64,000 nucleotides of DNA from Combretum micranthum. Its lineage: Eukaryota; Streptophyta; Magnoliopsida; Myrtales; Combretaceae. Under the pieces are notes generated by a model. That model ran no database searches. It worked only from the letters and a program-made list of their open reading frames with translations, and was not told the DNA's origin. Location: assembly GCA_024138025.1 (NCBI GenBank), contig JAMXBD010001591.1:62001-126000 (forward strand), in the 5' to 3' direction. How positions within the stretch are numbered: position 1 is the first letter of the stretch; each line of letters starts with the position of its first letter. Below are positions 47,101 to 57,680 of this stretch, in pieces. A program made the translations under genes and the position numbers.

Positions 47101-49825
47101 ATAAATTTGTATCTCATATAACACTATCTACTCGAAATGTTACTTGAAGTTCTCATCGTTAACGAACCTTTAGCAAAACCTAACGTTAGAAGAATGAGTT
47201 GTAAAGCCTAGTATACAATGAAACAATCACACAAACATGCCATACGCTCCTATTCTGATGTAATAACCACAATTTGAAGTTACTTAAATTTTAAATCAAC
47301 AAGTAAGTTATTTCCAGAGTTATAGAAATATCAACACGCATAAAATTACTCATGATTATTGCAAAATGTAAGGGATAGGATTCCCTTAGCTGATCACACA
47401 TCAAAGAGAGGGGTTTGACAAATGTTTAGAACTTCTCCAAAAAAAAATAAATAAATAAGCGAGAAGTAGTTTCATATGGTTCATCTCTTCATGAACTGCC
47501 ATCAATGAGCATAGTCCATTACAACATTTTATATAAAGTCCCATTATGTAGTATAACCTGCCACAATTTCGTACCTGCTTCTAATTGATTGCCCGATCTT
47601 GAAAATTCCTCTATTGATTACCCATTGAACCCAATTACGCACTCCGTGCGGGCTTAAGTGCCTAAATTACAACATCCCCTTGAAGTTATGATCAAGCTCA
47701 TAACCCAGTCTAAGGGTGCCACTTCTTAGGTAAGCGACGAAGTAGTAAACAATACTTAATTAGGAAGAGTTTAGGTTTTAGTCTAGTTAATTGTTTTATC
47801 CTAGCAAGTAGCACGCATTTACTATGTATCTATCAATTGGTTTTAAGCTTTTAAATCTCTTTCCAAAGCTTGATCTTTGGTAACAATTCATAATTGAAGT
47901 CAAATATTAGTTTAAGCTTAACCATCTTTAGTTAACTTTCATTGTCCTATACATTTAAGAAGATTTGTATTCAATTGTATCTATTTAAGAATCTCATTGG
48001 AGGTTGTTTAGGTTTAAAGAAGAAGTTATAGGAGTGCATGGGCCCATGCAAAAATTCCAATGGAAGACACTGCTAGGTACGTGGCCTATGTAATTAGTCG
48101 TATTCCTTTGCTTAACCAAGAACATGGCTCATGTATTGCATCATGCACTACCAAGGAAACAAAGTTTGGGGACCCGAGGGGTACATAATCCAATATAAAA
48201 GCCCATGTATTGGTTTTGTGTGAGATTGTGGATCTCCAAGGATAGAGAATTGAGGATATTGAAATACACGATCTATTACATGATCCCGTGTATTGACTGT
48301 GTACATCAAGGGTTATCATTTGTTGAGGCTAGTGAGGTGCATGGCCGAATGCACTACCAGTACTCTAAACGTGCACTTGAGGTATAAGTATTATGGATGG
48401 ACGGTACTTCTTAAAGTTAGTTTTGGGTTTAGGTTAATCAACCCTTAATAGGTTATGATTTTGTGGGTTTTGATTCTTGACTTTCGAAGAATAGATTCTC
48501 ATAGTCCACTAATCCTATACAGTCTTTAGTATCCTATTCTAGGCATAAGGTATGGGTAACTTTAGTTCGATGAGACATTATGAGTTTACTGTGATTACTT
48601 GATGTGCTTTAAAATACAATATCATTATTTCTTAAATTCATGGTTTGAAATCTTTGGGACCTTTTATTTTTTTTTAAGTTTAGGAAAGAACTGGATCAAT
48701 TTTCATGCAATTTGGATGAGGATTGCCTAAGTTATGAGAAGTTCAAAAAAGTACAATGGTAATTACACGAGCCTATGTATAAGTTGTGTTCTTCTTTTAC
48801 ACAGCTAAATACCTTAGCTCATGTATAGGCTATGTATCTCTAGGGAAGGAGGGATTTTGGGTCAAAAAGGTACACAACTAAGTAAACGAGCTCATGTACA
48901 GGCCGTGCACTCCTAAAGGTGCTTAAAATTGTCCAAAAGTTAAGTTTTAAAAGAGGGGAAGGAATTTGGGTGGGTTCTAGAGTTTCTAAAGGACTAAAAG
49001 ACTTTGTTTGAACCTAGTTTTGATTGTCTTATTTAGTGTGCTCGAAAGAAAGATGATTTGCATAGTGATAGTAGTGTTAAACATCAAGTATCCCAAATTT
49101 GATAGGAACTTTGCACCAGTTACAATTTCATGTCATAATTATTATTCATATTGCATAAACTCCATTAATTTAATAGCTCATTAACATCTACACCCCACAC
49201 TTATATTCACATTATCATATCTCCTAAGAATCATACATAAATCACACTCAAACACCATTTTTCCCTATCCACACACAATCTCCAGTAAAGAACCCATTTC
49301 TAATCAAACCAAACTACCATTACACATTAAATGACAGGTTCATCTTGATGATCATTTTATAAACAAATTAAAAATTAATATAAACTCTATCCTACGATCA
49401 CTTTATGACAATTATACCAATTAGTTTATAATATAGGAATTTAATATTGGGTATCATTCCTCAGGGATCTTGAATCAAGTACTAGTAATCACTCTAATCG
49501 TGTTATTTAATAAAATATCAATTATCTCAATAATTAATATATCAACTTAAGATTAATTTTCTTTAAAATATCAAATTTGCAACGTACTTTAACCTTTCGA
49601 ATTACAACTACTTATCATGTAACTTTTACCCTATAATGATTTTTCAATTCATAGATTATTTTCTTAAACTAAAGAATTCCTAAATTAGTTTAGTATTTTT
49701 CTCAAGATTACCAAACCTTAACTCTAGATTAGACTACTAGAAGCTCTTCCTACTTAATAGTAATCCAGAAATTGCATTATTGAACAATGAATCCTTTTTA
49801 TTTCAAACCTAACTATAGATTTCAA
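44137..49825. repeat. Mosaic of old LTR fragments, no intact gene
   Basis: The segment contains a CGGAT/ACCCGATC-rich repetitive patch (44137-44300), an AT dinucleotide run (about 44909-44930), LTR-like text at 45510-45590 echoed at 53385-53450, and a 182-bp block (46813-46994) echoed at 56045-56228. At 48020-48920 there is text rich in CATGTA/TACACGAG/CCGTGTA words typical of long gypsy LTRs. Frames here are shorter than 95 codons and show no domain; a Lys/Glu/Val-rich 49-codon stretch lies at about 46103-46251. Confidence 0.45.
46813..46994 (+). repeat. Interspersed repeat block, copy A
   Basis: It shares CTTGATTTGGGTTT, TTCAACTTGTTCAAAAAT, TGACTAGAAAACATTTTG and TTTATTAGGTACAATCAT-type blocks with 56045-56228, same orientation, and both similarities stop at ACAATCAT. 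Probably the shared terminal part of two LTR copies. Confidence 0.7.
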
Positions 49826-50349
49826 TCTAATACCAATGTTGTTAAAACCAGGTTAGACTAGTTGGTTCGATTTGGTTTGACCGGAATTGGCCTTAGAAGC
49901 AGGCTGGTTTTGGCAAACGGATCATTTTTAGGAAGAATCAGCCATACTTGGATGACCTAGCCAATTCAACTACAACCCGTGGACCTGATCGAGTCATCTG
50001 GGTCACATTGCACAGCTAATTAAAAAAAGAAAAAGGCCAAAAAGTGAAATGCTGAAAAACCAATTTATACAAACAAAAGTGAGTTTAAAAAGTGAAAACT
50101 TTTTGCGTCAATTGGGTTTCTATTTCATTTTTTATGGACAAGCAGTGATCGGTGATCGTCTAGTGGCATTTGAGTAAATTAGGCTAGTTGGGTAATGGGT
50201 TGACTTATGGGTTTGGTTCGTGACAAAGGTTAAGAGCAAGTTCAGGGCTGGGCTTTGATGTTTGGTGATGACTTCGAGTTGAATCAATAATGTTGTTTCG
50301 ATGGGGGATAGATGGTGTTTCAAGTTCAATGGATGCTAGGGTTCGGTGA

Positions 50350-50378
50350 TTTTTTTTTTTTTTTTTTTTTTTGACCAA
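50350..50378 (-). mobile_element. Poly(A)-tail insertion with 12-bp target duplication
   Basis: A run of 23 T plus GACCAA is flanked by AGGGTTCGGTGA at 50338-50349 and 50379-50390, both perfect. A long direct duplication around a homopolymer tail is the signature of target-primed reverse transcription, here an almost completely 5'-truncated LINE/SINE-type insert in minus orientation. Confidence 0.7.
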
Positions 50379-50409
50379 AGGGTTCGGTGAGTTAACTTAG
50401 CAGATTCAG

Positions 50410-50760
50410 TTACCTAGTTCGAGTTATGTGGCTTGGATGTTTTGGAGATGGTTCGGTTGAGATGAATGGTGGCTGAGTTAACTCGATTGGTGGTTGGGTG
50501 TAAGTTTCGATCAAGCTCCTTTGCCATGGGAAGGTTATCCACGCCTCTAGTGTTGGTTCACCATAGGTGGCGTTTAGTGTAGATAGCGAACCAGGTGAGT
50601 CAATAAAGCATATGGAACCATCTGGCTTTTTTTTTTTCTGTTGGTTTTCTAAGGAAATATCGTCAGGGATATGCACACGATTCTTCGAGATTTCACATTC
50701 TAAAGTTTCCTTCTTCATCCGTTTTTCTTCACGTGAACCGATTGAGTCGCTAGAGGAGCA
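50410..50760 (-). other. Unassigned open frame inside hAT-like copy 3
   Basis: The frame is open from about 50790 (after a stop) through the first ATG at 50718 to a stop at 50410, 102 residues from the ATG. Composition is protein-like at the start (SSSDSIGSREEKR, then MKKETLECEISKNRV) and Pro/Thr-rich at the end. I recognise no family. It could be a captured exon or chance; the opposite strand is also open for 108 codons, which weakens the case. Confidence 0.25.
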
Positions 50761-51282
50761 TATGAAATCGTTTGTTTGTTTTCACATTCTGAAGTTTCAC
50801 ATTTGTTTATGCAAATTAATTATAGGAATGGTGTCAGATCTTTTTAAGTTGCCTCAGTTCCCTTTTATAAGATTGAATCATTTTAAAATATAATATATAA
50901 AAATCTATTTTACCTAAATATAATCTATATTAGTTTTTAAGTTAATTTTTGGAATTTAACTTAAGAAAATTATGGGTTTGATTGCGTAATTTTTTTTGCC
51001 TCAAGATTGTGTAAGTTTTATTAATTTTTTTTTCATAATTAGAATATAACTTAAAATTTTATTTTTCATTAACTCTAGTTTGATCTTCGATTGAACTCAG
51101 TTCAACCCTTGACCCTAACATATCTAGGTCAACCCCCTGTTCAGGTCCAACAACATTGTCTAGTACGGAAAAAATTATGTTATCCTATCTCTACGTGTTC
51201 ATGCAATTCTTTTCGTTTGTGTAAGATCTATTCATATAAGCAATTTCTTGATTAATCTGTTCGAAATTAGATAATTAAATCA

Positions 51283-51673
51283 AGGTAAATTACACAAAAA
51301 GGTCACAACGTTTGGAGATAAGTTCATTTTATGTCACATCGTTTCAAAAAGTTCAAAAAATTCACAAAGTTTAGTGAGTAAGTTTATTTTAGGTTACAAC
51401 ATTTTTTAGTGGTTCAAAAAGAGGTCACAACATTACGAGAAGTGGGTCAGCTGAGTTCAACAGTGGCATATGTTAACATGAGAAATATTTAATTAAAACT
51501 CAGAAAACCCTTCTTTTAAGGCGCCATTGACATGTGTCAATAAGAAAAATATTTAATTAAATCTCATAAGACACTTTTTTCCAAGCATTATGACCTCTTT
51601 TGAACTTTTTGTAATGTTGTGGCCTAAATTGAACTTATTCCCAAAAGTCGTGATCCTCTGGTGTAATTTACCC
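51283..51673. mobile_element. Mutator-like foldback element (391 bp)
   Basis: The left arm AGGTAAATTACAC...AAAGGTCACAACGTTTGG and the reverse complement of the right arm GGGTAAATTACACCAGAGGATCACGACTTTTGG are inverted repeats over more than 100 bp (AAGTTCA.TTTAGG.CACA blocks). The flanking AATTAAATCA (51273-51282) and AATCAAATCA (51674-51683) match at 9 of 10. Non-coding. Confidence 0.85.
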
Positions 51674-51683
51674 AATCAAATCA

Positions 51684-54600
51684 ATATGCTAGCAAATATA
51701 AATTTAATAATAATACAAACACATGGATGAATTCAAGAAAACTAATCCATCATTGAATAGTTGCAAGTCACAAATCTTCAAGCACTCAGTGATCTTCAAT
51801 CTTCTCTCTTTTTCACTTCAAGAATTATGATCTCTTTATTTTCTCAAAGTGAAAATTATGCCAAAAACTATATCTAGCAAAATTAGGATATAATGCATAT
51901 ATATATGGCCCTTGTAAATCTCCTTCCCCAATCTTGCTTTCCTCTTCATAGGCATTGAGATGAAGTTTATCTCATATCTTGACCATATCTTCTTAACATA
52001 ATTTCGGATAACTTCAAAAAGATATGGTCTGACTTCTATACAGATGGCAACATGAGTAGGGTACTCCACTCATGTATTCTCGAACAAGCTTGATTTACTT
52101 TTCAAAAACACACCTACACGAACTTGAATAGAATTCATGTTCTTAGTCGTGTACCACATAATACCCTTCTAATCCCAACACGAGTCTCAACATCACTTGT
52201 GTACTTGCTTGGTAGTTCCTTTTGTTCTCTACATGAGTCTACTCGTGTTGTCTCTTGTGTACTCTACACTTTTTTATCTTTCTCTATCTTGAACAAAACT
52301 TACTTCAGCTTATGAAAAATCCTTCTTTTAAGCACAAATAATTCTTCAAAACTTGAAATCAATAATTAAACTAATTAAGTACCTTTTTCTTATAAATATT
52401 CATAAAAAATTATCATAAAAAATCATAATGCCCTTCTTAAATAAAGGGTTAATTCACACTTATCACATCTCCAAAAAATGCTAAAACTTCTATATAGTGA
52501 GTTAGTTTAGTGTCATACCTGACTCTAAGGTATAGTTTTACACTTGTTTTAGCTAGAACCTTAAATGAACACCTCAAAAATCTTCTAAAACCTGGAATTT
52601 AGCCACTCTAAACGTATACCGTTATATATAGGTTATTTTAATCATCATAAAACACCAAAAATACCATTTAAATTTAGGGTCTTACCTTAGCATAAATTTT
52701 GTGGAGGTTAGATACTTCTTTTTTTAATTTCTCCTCATTCTCCATGTTTCATAAAGGAAACATATAACCTAAGCTAATTAGTGTTATTTCCTATTAATCT
52801 ATCCTAATTAGCACTAATAAGGTGATTGGGGTTTTACTTACCTCTTTTTAGGAACGTTGAGAATTTTTGAAGAGAAAAGAAGGTGTGTGTAATGAAAGGA
52901 GAGAGAGAAAGAGCTAAAATGAATGGGGTGCTTGGGCTTTAGAAGAGTTAGGGGTGCTCTTTTCACTTGTACCACATGTCATTATCCTTGACAGCCATCC
53001 TTACATGTGTAGTTGTTTTAGCTAGTTCTAACTTATCAAGGATTTTTAATTAATCTTATAGGGTAATAATGGTTTAATTAGTTTAAATAAGTCTAATTTA
53101 ATTATTTTAACTTAACTTTTAATTTTAATTTGTGTCGGTTCAAGTTAAGGGCAAAATTGAAATTTTGCAAGAAAGGACCCCGATTTGCATTGTTTTAGTT
53201 TTTCTTATGAAACCTTCATCTTCCCCCTTCCCCTAGTGCTCTACAAAAAAAAAAAAAAAAAAAAAAACATTATTTTTGTATTCTTGAATTATTTTTAAAT
53301 TTTCCAAAACTTAGGTTTTCGGTTTGGGGAAAAATTAAATTTTTGGAAAAATTAGGTCATTTAAGTCCTTTTATGACTTCAATTGGTTTTCAGACTTCAA
53401 ATGATTTTTATTTCTCATGATTATTGTTTGGATCATTTCATTATTTCCCCTTAGAATAAAATTTCAATCTCGAAATTTTTATGTGATGTTTGGAATAATT
53501 TATATGTTTAGTGTCTATGGCATCCTCCATCCCCAAGTAGTTTGATTTCATAAGCATGTTCATTCATATTCAAGATCGTACTTTTCTAAGAGTTTAGACT
53601 CTAGTGTATGTACTTATAATTTTAAATGTTGATCTTACCCCCTTTTGTTTACTAGCCCTTTATATTATTTTTTATTTGCATATGTCTTCCTTGTTACATC
53701 TTGTCTATATCTAGTTGTCACTGTCCATCTTTGTTCATATAGAAATTATAGTCATCATTCTCAATTGTATAGGATCGACACTTCAAATAACTTAGTTAGT
53801 ATACTTATAAGAATGATTTATCAATTCTTGACTTCTTGTGAGTTGGATCATTCATTACAACCAATGAATTGACTCTCAGGACATGATTAAGGACACGATT
53901 GAGAACTTGACTCAACTGACACAAAATTGGCAAAACACAAGGAATTGGAATGACTTTAATCCAATGAGGCATAACAACTCAACACGACATACATGAAAAG
54001 TAACTATAGATTTGTCATTTCATTCTATTTGTATGCATATACTAATGACCATATGAAATGCACCATTCTAATTATCCTTTAATTGTCAATATTGTTCAGT
54101 TATAAGTTTTCTATCAATTCAAGGTTCATGTTGCTTCATCTTGTGCTCAAGGTACTTATAATATGTCAGATCATCATGATTATTGTGCAACAGCTCATTA
54201 TTGATGGTATTATAAGGCATCTATATATTATTCAATTTCTATTTAACTTCGATTCAAATATGGTATGTTGTTTTGTCATGGTTGTGTTACCATTTACATA
54301 AAAGAGACGATGGGTTCATTTGTAAAGCTTTGAGTCATCCTTATGTTTAGATTAATATCCCCATTTTCATAATCCATTAAGATTTTGCAAATGCCCCTAT
54401 CATATTGGCTAGTTTAAGAATGCCATAGCCAACTACTAGGGATTTATATGTTATATAAATTTTGCTTCAAATATTGAAATTACTTATAATTGCGGTTGGG
54501 GTTGGTTTATTACATTTTATCAACCATTAAGAGCATACTATGACACATTGACCTATCAAAAAGCAACTAAACATCATGTCCACTTAGCAAAATTAAACAC

Positions 54601-56044
54601 ATATACATAGTTTTCAACCGCACCATTGATTCTAACACCATCATAATCATTCCATTATAACGCTACCTTTCATTATTGGATACCACATAATATACATGTA
54701 ATACTTCGTCCTCATAGCTTTTAATCTTAATAAGACATTTTACTGAATACCAATCTCCATAATTAATATCTCTATAGTCAATATGAACTAACTCGGTTTG
54801 ATCAGAAATCCTATCTTTGCTCTTACCCTCAACCCTTTCCCCTCATTGTACTGCTAAACTCATCCAACCATAATTAATCACTCAAGACTCCTCTAACATT
54901 TCATTAGTATTCCTAAATTTCATTGTTAATTCACATGATGTACTAACCACATAGTCATTAAACATTCTCTAAACCGGATAAATATTCATTTACAAAATTT
55001 CAATTAAATCCTAAAATTAGGAAATCTACTTTAACTTAATTAAATCACTTCCTATAGCAAATAACCACAAACTACAATTTCCATTGATCCATAACATGTG
55101 AAGTAGCCACGAGTTCATTTAGTAACTTTACTCTCCAAATAGTTCCATAACCAAATCAATCTACTCATTTAGCTCCTCTAAGGATTTAGATAAGATTAAT
55201 CAAGAATCTAATGGTATGGACTGTCCCATCCCTTAGTTTTTAATAGTAACTATTTATTTGTATTGATCACCCATCGATTTGATCATCTAATCATCCCTTT
55301 AATCAACTAACATGTCTAAGTTTTGAGCTCCAAGCATGATTCCAACCACCTCTTCATAGAAACCATTAATCTAACCATCATTTACTCCTTGTATCACATA
55401 TCTCTATCATCTTGAATTCAAATATCAACTTAGTTCATTTAACATATTACTCTCTAAGTTATCAAGATATTAAGAACCACATAGCATAAGGGGTTAAGGA
55501 AATTCCTTAAGGGGTATCAGCATGTTTGATAATTTCTCCTAGTCTTCTAATGTATTCAAATAAGTAAAAGAAATATTTCAATTCAGTCTAATGATTTCAG
55601 CTCATTATGATGTGGCAGAATATAGCAGACGTATCAATCCAAAACAAATGACATGCTAAGTCCGGTTTTAGGTTCCATTTTCTTAATAAGGTGCAAAAGT
55701 AAATAATCAAACATTTCTCTAAATTGTTAATTACTTAGTCCATATCCATTTTACAGTTTCAAATTTAGGCCAACACATCAAGCAATACAATCAAGCCAAA
55801 GCATCATAATCCACCCTCATTTCTCACCATCCTAAGCATCGTACCTAAATCAATTTGAACCTATAGCTCGACTCCACATGTAACAGTCATGCCTCAAGCA
55901 TGTAGGGTGTAACGGTTACACCACACATATCACTATTAAGTGATGTGTGTAAGACATTCCTTTACTAAGTGGGTTTCTAATGAAGTGAATATGGAAATTG
56001 TTATTAATTTTGTATAATTCTCTATAGTGTGCTATCTATTTTCC
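51684..56044. repeat. Decayed gypsy LTR material, no gene
   Basis: 52090-52280 is rich in ACACGAGT/GTGTAC words seen in other LTRs here. On the minus strand a leader-like segment reads into AAAGAG|GTAAGT at 52841 from upstream GAGAGAGAAAG text. 53385-53450 repeats text at 45515-45590. A 24-base A-run lies at about 53246-53269. Frames below 80 codons show no domain. Confidence 0.4.
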
Positions 56045-56228
56045 CTTGATTTGGGTTTATCCAAAATTTGTAAAATTTAACTTGTTCAAAAATTAGCTTT
56101 TGTAAAAATGTTTTTTCATAATTATCGCTTATAGGGCCAACCAATGAACTTAGCTTGACTAGAAAACATTTTGAACCTAATGGTCCCTTTCAAGAAAAAT
56201 TAATCACGAGTTTATTAGTTACAATCAT
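56045..56228 (+). repeat. Interspersed repeat block, copy B
   Basis: Direct-repeat partner of 46813-46994 with roughly 80% similarity by eye. It ends at the same ACAATCAT boundary. The sequence beyond each copy is unrelated. Confidence 0.7.
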
Positions 56229-56502
56229 ATTATAGTTGTGTACATGTATTGTTATATGTGATAACAAGTTATGTCTTAGAAATAAGATGGTAAAGCTAAG
56301 GATTACAATACTTTCTAATTAAGGTTATATGAGTTGGGTTGATTACGTGATACATGGAAGTAATCAGATTGACAAAATAATCTAGGTTCACCATGATTTG
56401 ATTAACTTAATTATTTAAGGATGATGACTTTAGATATGCAACATATGGTGCACACTTATGGTTGTTGAATCATTAAGTCATCACATAGAACAAGTGGAAG
56501 AT

Positions 56503-56955
56503 TGTTAGATTATTTTAATATTATATTGTGGCCCATATAACTTATGGGATAACTCTAATAGGAATGTGCCCAATATGATGATGGTTGGGCTTTCCATAAT
56601 TATGGTTATAGAGTTTTAATTTCCTCTCCTTTCCTCTATAAAATAATATATAAAGAGTAACATTATCAATTTTAAGATTATATACAATATTTTCTTGGCT
56701 TTCATATTCTTCACCATCAAAGAACAAAGAAAAGAGAAAGGAAGAGAAGCCAAGAAAAACTAATCAATCAAGGCTCATCAAATATTAAAGCATAAGCATA
56801 GATCAAGGTAAGTTTTCTTTACCCGCACTAATTGATTGATTTATGTTGATTGAATCAATGTGTGTTGTTAGATCAAATCAAAGTGCGTTAATAGATCACA
56901 TTAAAGTATTTGTTGATTTCTATAACTTTTCTTGAAATATATAAAACTTCTAACA
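56503..56955 (+). repeat. Probable copia-type LTR (453 bp) with upstream polypurine-like site
   Basis: It begins TGTTAGA and ends TCTAACA, perfect 7-bp inverted termini. The preceding AAGTGGAAGAT resembles the purine tract that adjoins copia 3' LTRs (AAGTGGGAGATTGTTGG type). Inside are a TATA box TATAAAATA (56637-56645) and a leader donor AAG|GTAAGT at 56807/56808. No matching second LTR is present in the window and 56230-56502 has no recognisable pol, so it is a truncated copy or solo LTR. Confidence 0.6.
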
Positions 56956-57680
56956 ATATTTGATACTAAATTTTACATATTTTTGTAATTAATAATCTAG
57001 ACTTGTCAGATTTCATAATTAGTTATATAAATTTTTACCCATTTTTGCAATTAACTACCTTACTTGAATGTTATAAATGATCTCGAATCAATTACCTCAC
57101 TTGAGTATTATAAATAATCTCAAAAGATATTTAGGTATTAAATTCACATTTTTATACTCTATGAAGTTAAGCTCACAAAGTTCGAGCACCAAATGAAACA
57201 TTTACCCTTTTATTCTTGTGTAGTCATCAAATTAATTTTCCTTAGACTTTTTCTATATGCTTTTTTAGACTAATTAATAAATTAAATTTGGTTGTATGTC
57301 ATGATTACTATTTAAACTTTATCATTTTTCACAATTAACCATTTTAAGTTTAAAATATCAATTTACTACCTACAAACTTTTGGAAGTCATTTATAATATT
57401 TTATTAGATAGTTGATTGCAAAGTTTAGGTAATTAACCATAAAAATAGGAAAAAAAGTAAGTACCATTAATATTTTGGTAATTTGCAAATTCAATCCCTA
57501 AACTTTCATCTATGTGGTTTTACCTCTTGACCTTTAGAAGTGAGCTTTTTAACTCCTTAAACTTTACAAATTTAGCATTGTAAGAAAAGTTAATATGGGT
57601 TGGTAAATCCAATGAAAGTTTTGTGGGTAAGTTGTACTTAAGTAAAAGTTCGATGAGGTAATTTGCAACTCTTTCCATTT
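56956..57680. repeat. Cluster of decayed foldback MITE fragments
   Basis: Minus-strand AAGGGTAAATGTTTCATTTGGTGC ending near 57210 is a typical MITE end of the type starting GGGTAAAT. Further self-complementary text occurs at 57300-57470 and 57480-57680 (GCAAATTCAATCCCTAAACTTTCAT against the inverse of CCAATGAAAGTTTTGTGGGTAAGTTG...AATTTGCAAC). Exact ends were not resolved. Confidence 0.4.

Larger units (their letters stand above)
49834..51158. mobile_element. Non-autonomous hAT-like element, copy 3 (1325 bp)
   Basis: The left end CAATGTTGTTAAAACC and right end GGTCCAACAACATTG form inverted repeats. The flanking duplication TCTAATAC (49826-49833) / TCTAGTAC (51159-51166) matches at 7 of 8. Same family as 2335 and 15434, but with a distinct interior (about 50100-50860) that has higher GC and opposing frames of about 100 codons. 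No transposase is recognised. Confidence 0.86.

Noticed and set aside
53246..53269. Second poly(A) insertion like the one at 50350
   Set aside because: The A-run has no flanking direct duplication, so a retroposition origin cannot be supported.
56956..56972. tRNA-Met primer-binding site after the copia-type LTR
   Set aside because: TTTGATACTAAATTTT matches the expected TGGTATCAGAGC poorly and fits better as the end of a neighbouring MITE-like repeat.
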